Below the pieces are notes generated by a model. That model was not told where the DNA came from. It worked only from the letters and a program-made list of their open reading frames with translations, and did not search any database. 64,000 nucleotides of DNA from Petrolisthes cinctipes (taxonomy: Eukaryota; Arthropoda; Malacostraca; Decapoda; Porcellanidae), in the NCBI GenBank assembly GCA_033782935.1, contig JAWQEG010000259.1, positions 2,520,001 to 2,584,000 on the forward strand. The letters run 5' to 3'. The position numbers and the translations under genes were made by a program. This document shows positions 63,501 to 64,000 of this stretch, one piece after another (the first letter of the stretch is position 1; every line of letters begins with the position of its first letter).

Positions 63501-64000
63501 AGCCTGTATTTTGAAAATATTCAAGCACTGAGTAGGCATTTACAGATCGCTTCTGGGACCCCCAAAAATCGAATTTTCGGAGGTTTTGAGCCTAAATTTG
63601 AGATGTAAACGGGTACAGAAGATGCATGCACATATCGACTTTTGGGCACCTAAAATATCGATTTTGAGCATGTTTTGGGTCTGAATCTTGAAAACATTCT
63701 AACTAGGAGTAGGCATGTACAGATCGCTTGTAGGACCCCAAAATATCGAATTTCCGGGTGTTTTGAGCCTAAATTTGATTTATAAACGGGTACAGAAAAT
63801 GCATGCACATATTGACTTTGGGCACCTAAAATATTGATTTTCAGCATGTTTTGGGCCTATATTTTGAAAATATTCTAGCACTGAGTAGGCATGTACAGAT
63901 TGCTTCTAGGACCCCAAAATATCGAATTTTCGGGTTTTTTGAGCCTGAATTTGAGATATAAACAGGTACTGAAGATGCATGCACATATCGACTTTTGGGC
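57526..64000 (+). repeat. Right-end domain related to HOR B and C
   Basis: Mixed monomers with repeated kilobase copies: ~58,500-59,531 with ~62,180-63,212 (offset ~3,681), 60,033-60,540 with 63,213-63,714 (offset 3,180), and ~61,730-62,200 with ~55,880-56,350 (offset 5,854). The five-monomer cassette of HOR C is recognisable with one extra 176-bp member from 62,713. One-base losses occur at 61,458 (GATATAACGGG) and two at 62,181 (GTTTTTGCCTG). The window ends inside a monomer. Confidence 0.8.
59532..60032 (+). repeat. Extra 501-bp trimer (147+177+177)
   Basis: Starts 59,532, 59,679, 59,856 and 60,033. The offset between this region and 62-64 kb changes from 3,681 to 3,180 exactly across it, so these three monomers are present here and absent there. 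They include a TAGCGTG monomer and a five-C box monomer. Confidence 0.85.

Larger units (their letters stand above)
1..64000 (+). repeat. Satellite DNA array, ~176-bp monomer, head to tail
   Basis: The motif CATGTACAGATCGCTTCT and its close variants recur every 176-177, 158, 147 or 129 bp from the first to the last line, always on the same strand. No inversion, transposon, microsatellite tract or unique stretch interrupts it. The consensus monomer has about 70 G+C out of 176 and seven CpGs. Both ends of the window fall inside a monomer. Short open frames occur throughout, mainly on the minus strand, but all are translations of this same repeat in shifting frames. Their peptides repeat every monomer and stop after one to four monomers, so I call none as genes. 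By analogy with known satellites of this size a centromeric or pericentromeric location is likely; that is inference, as the sequence alone does not show kinetochore function. Confidence 0.98.

Noticed and set aside
1..64000. CRISPR array or other prokaryotic repeat system
   Set aside because: There are no short repeats with unique spacers and no associated genes. Whole 176-bp units are homologous along their full length.
1..64000. CENP-B box (NTTCGNNNNANNCGGGN pattern)
   Set aside because: TTCGGG is frequent, and CGAATTTTCGGG has the right flavour, but the required spacing and central A are not met in the consensus on the plus strand, and I saw no match on the minus strand.
1..64000. Ribosomal DNA spacer, telomeric repeat or LTR-derived tandem
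   Set aside because: No rRNA-like or telomere-like motif, polypurine tract, primer-binding site or reverse-transcriptase-like frame was seen.
1..64000. Identity with Arabidopsis ~178-bp, rice, maize or human alpha satellites
   Set aside because: The unit length is similar to some of these, but the sequence does not resemble them as I remember them. Only a database search can settle this, so no family name is given.

Overview
This window is one uninterrupted block of eukaryotic satellite DNA. All 64 kb is a head-to-tail array of a ~176-bp monomer, in one orientation, with no gene, RNA gene, mobile element or unique sequence that I can see. It begins and ends inside a monomer, so the real array is longer. 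At about 169 bp on average there are roughly 380 monomers. The consensus is about 40% G+C with seven CpGs. Array size, nucleosome-scale unit and higher-order organisation fit a centromeric or pericentromeric satellite. I do not recognise the monomer as a named family and cannot name the organism; frequent CpG-to-TpG/CpA differences suggest a genome with cytosine methylation.

The monomer has internal history. It splits into two 88-bp halves that align without gaps at 60 of 88 positions, so it looks like a doubled ancestral 88-bp unit. Two recurrent internal deletions (29 bp in half A, 18 bp in half B) give standard length classes: 176/177 (full), 158 (half B deleted), 147 (half A deleted) and 129 (both). 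The order of these lengths works as a barcode for higher-order repeats (HORs). Coordinates below use the motif CATGTACAG (or its variant) as monomer start and were counted by hand, so allow +/-1.

Layout. 1-1,635: only full-length monomers, re-used in altered form at 6,328-7,611. 1,636-9,197: mosaic of full, 158 and 147 monomers. 9,198-19,944: homogeneous HOR block A, a 1,187-bp heptamer (177-176-158-177-147-176-176) in about nine copies, containing a three-unit subfamily and one nine-monomer unit made by a 335-bp expansion. 19,945-21,495: a segment copied from 2.6-3.6 kb type sequence plus two 511-bp trimers. 21,496-31,067: more diverged, irregular monomers. 31,068-38,219: four copies of a second HOR (C, ~1.16-1.18 kb, 7 monomers), the last two in tandem. 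38,220-48,870: mosaic with kilobase duplications and a 515-bp trimer pair. 48,871-57,525: HOR B, seen as 8-, 7- and 6-monomer forms (1,307, 1,131, 1,001 bp). 57,526-64,000: diverged relatives of B/C with a 3,681-bp spaced duplication and a 501-bp trimer expansion.

Nothing here works as an operon or pathway. The many short open frames, almost all on the minus strand, are by-products of a monomer whose reverse complement is poor in stop codons. The biological interest is in how the array evolves: nested doubling, microhomology deletions, unequal exchange between monomers, local homogenisation, and a recurring five-monomer cassette that dominates only the right half.
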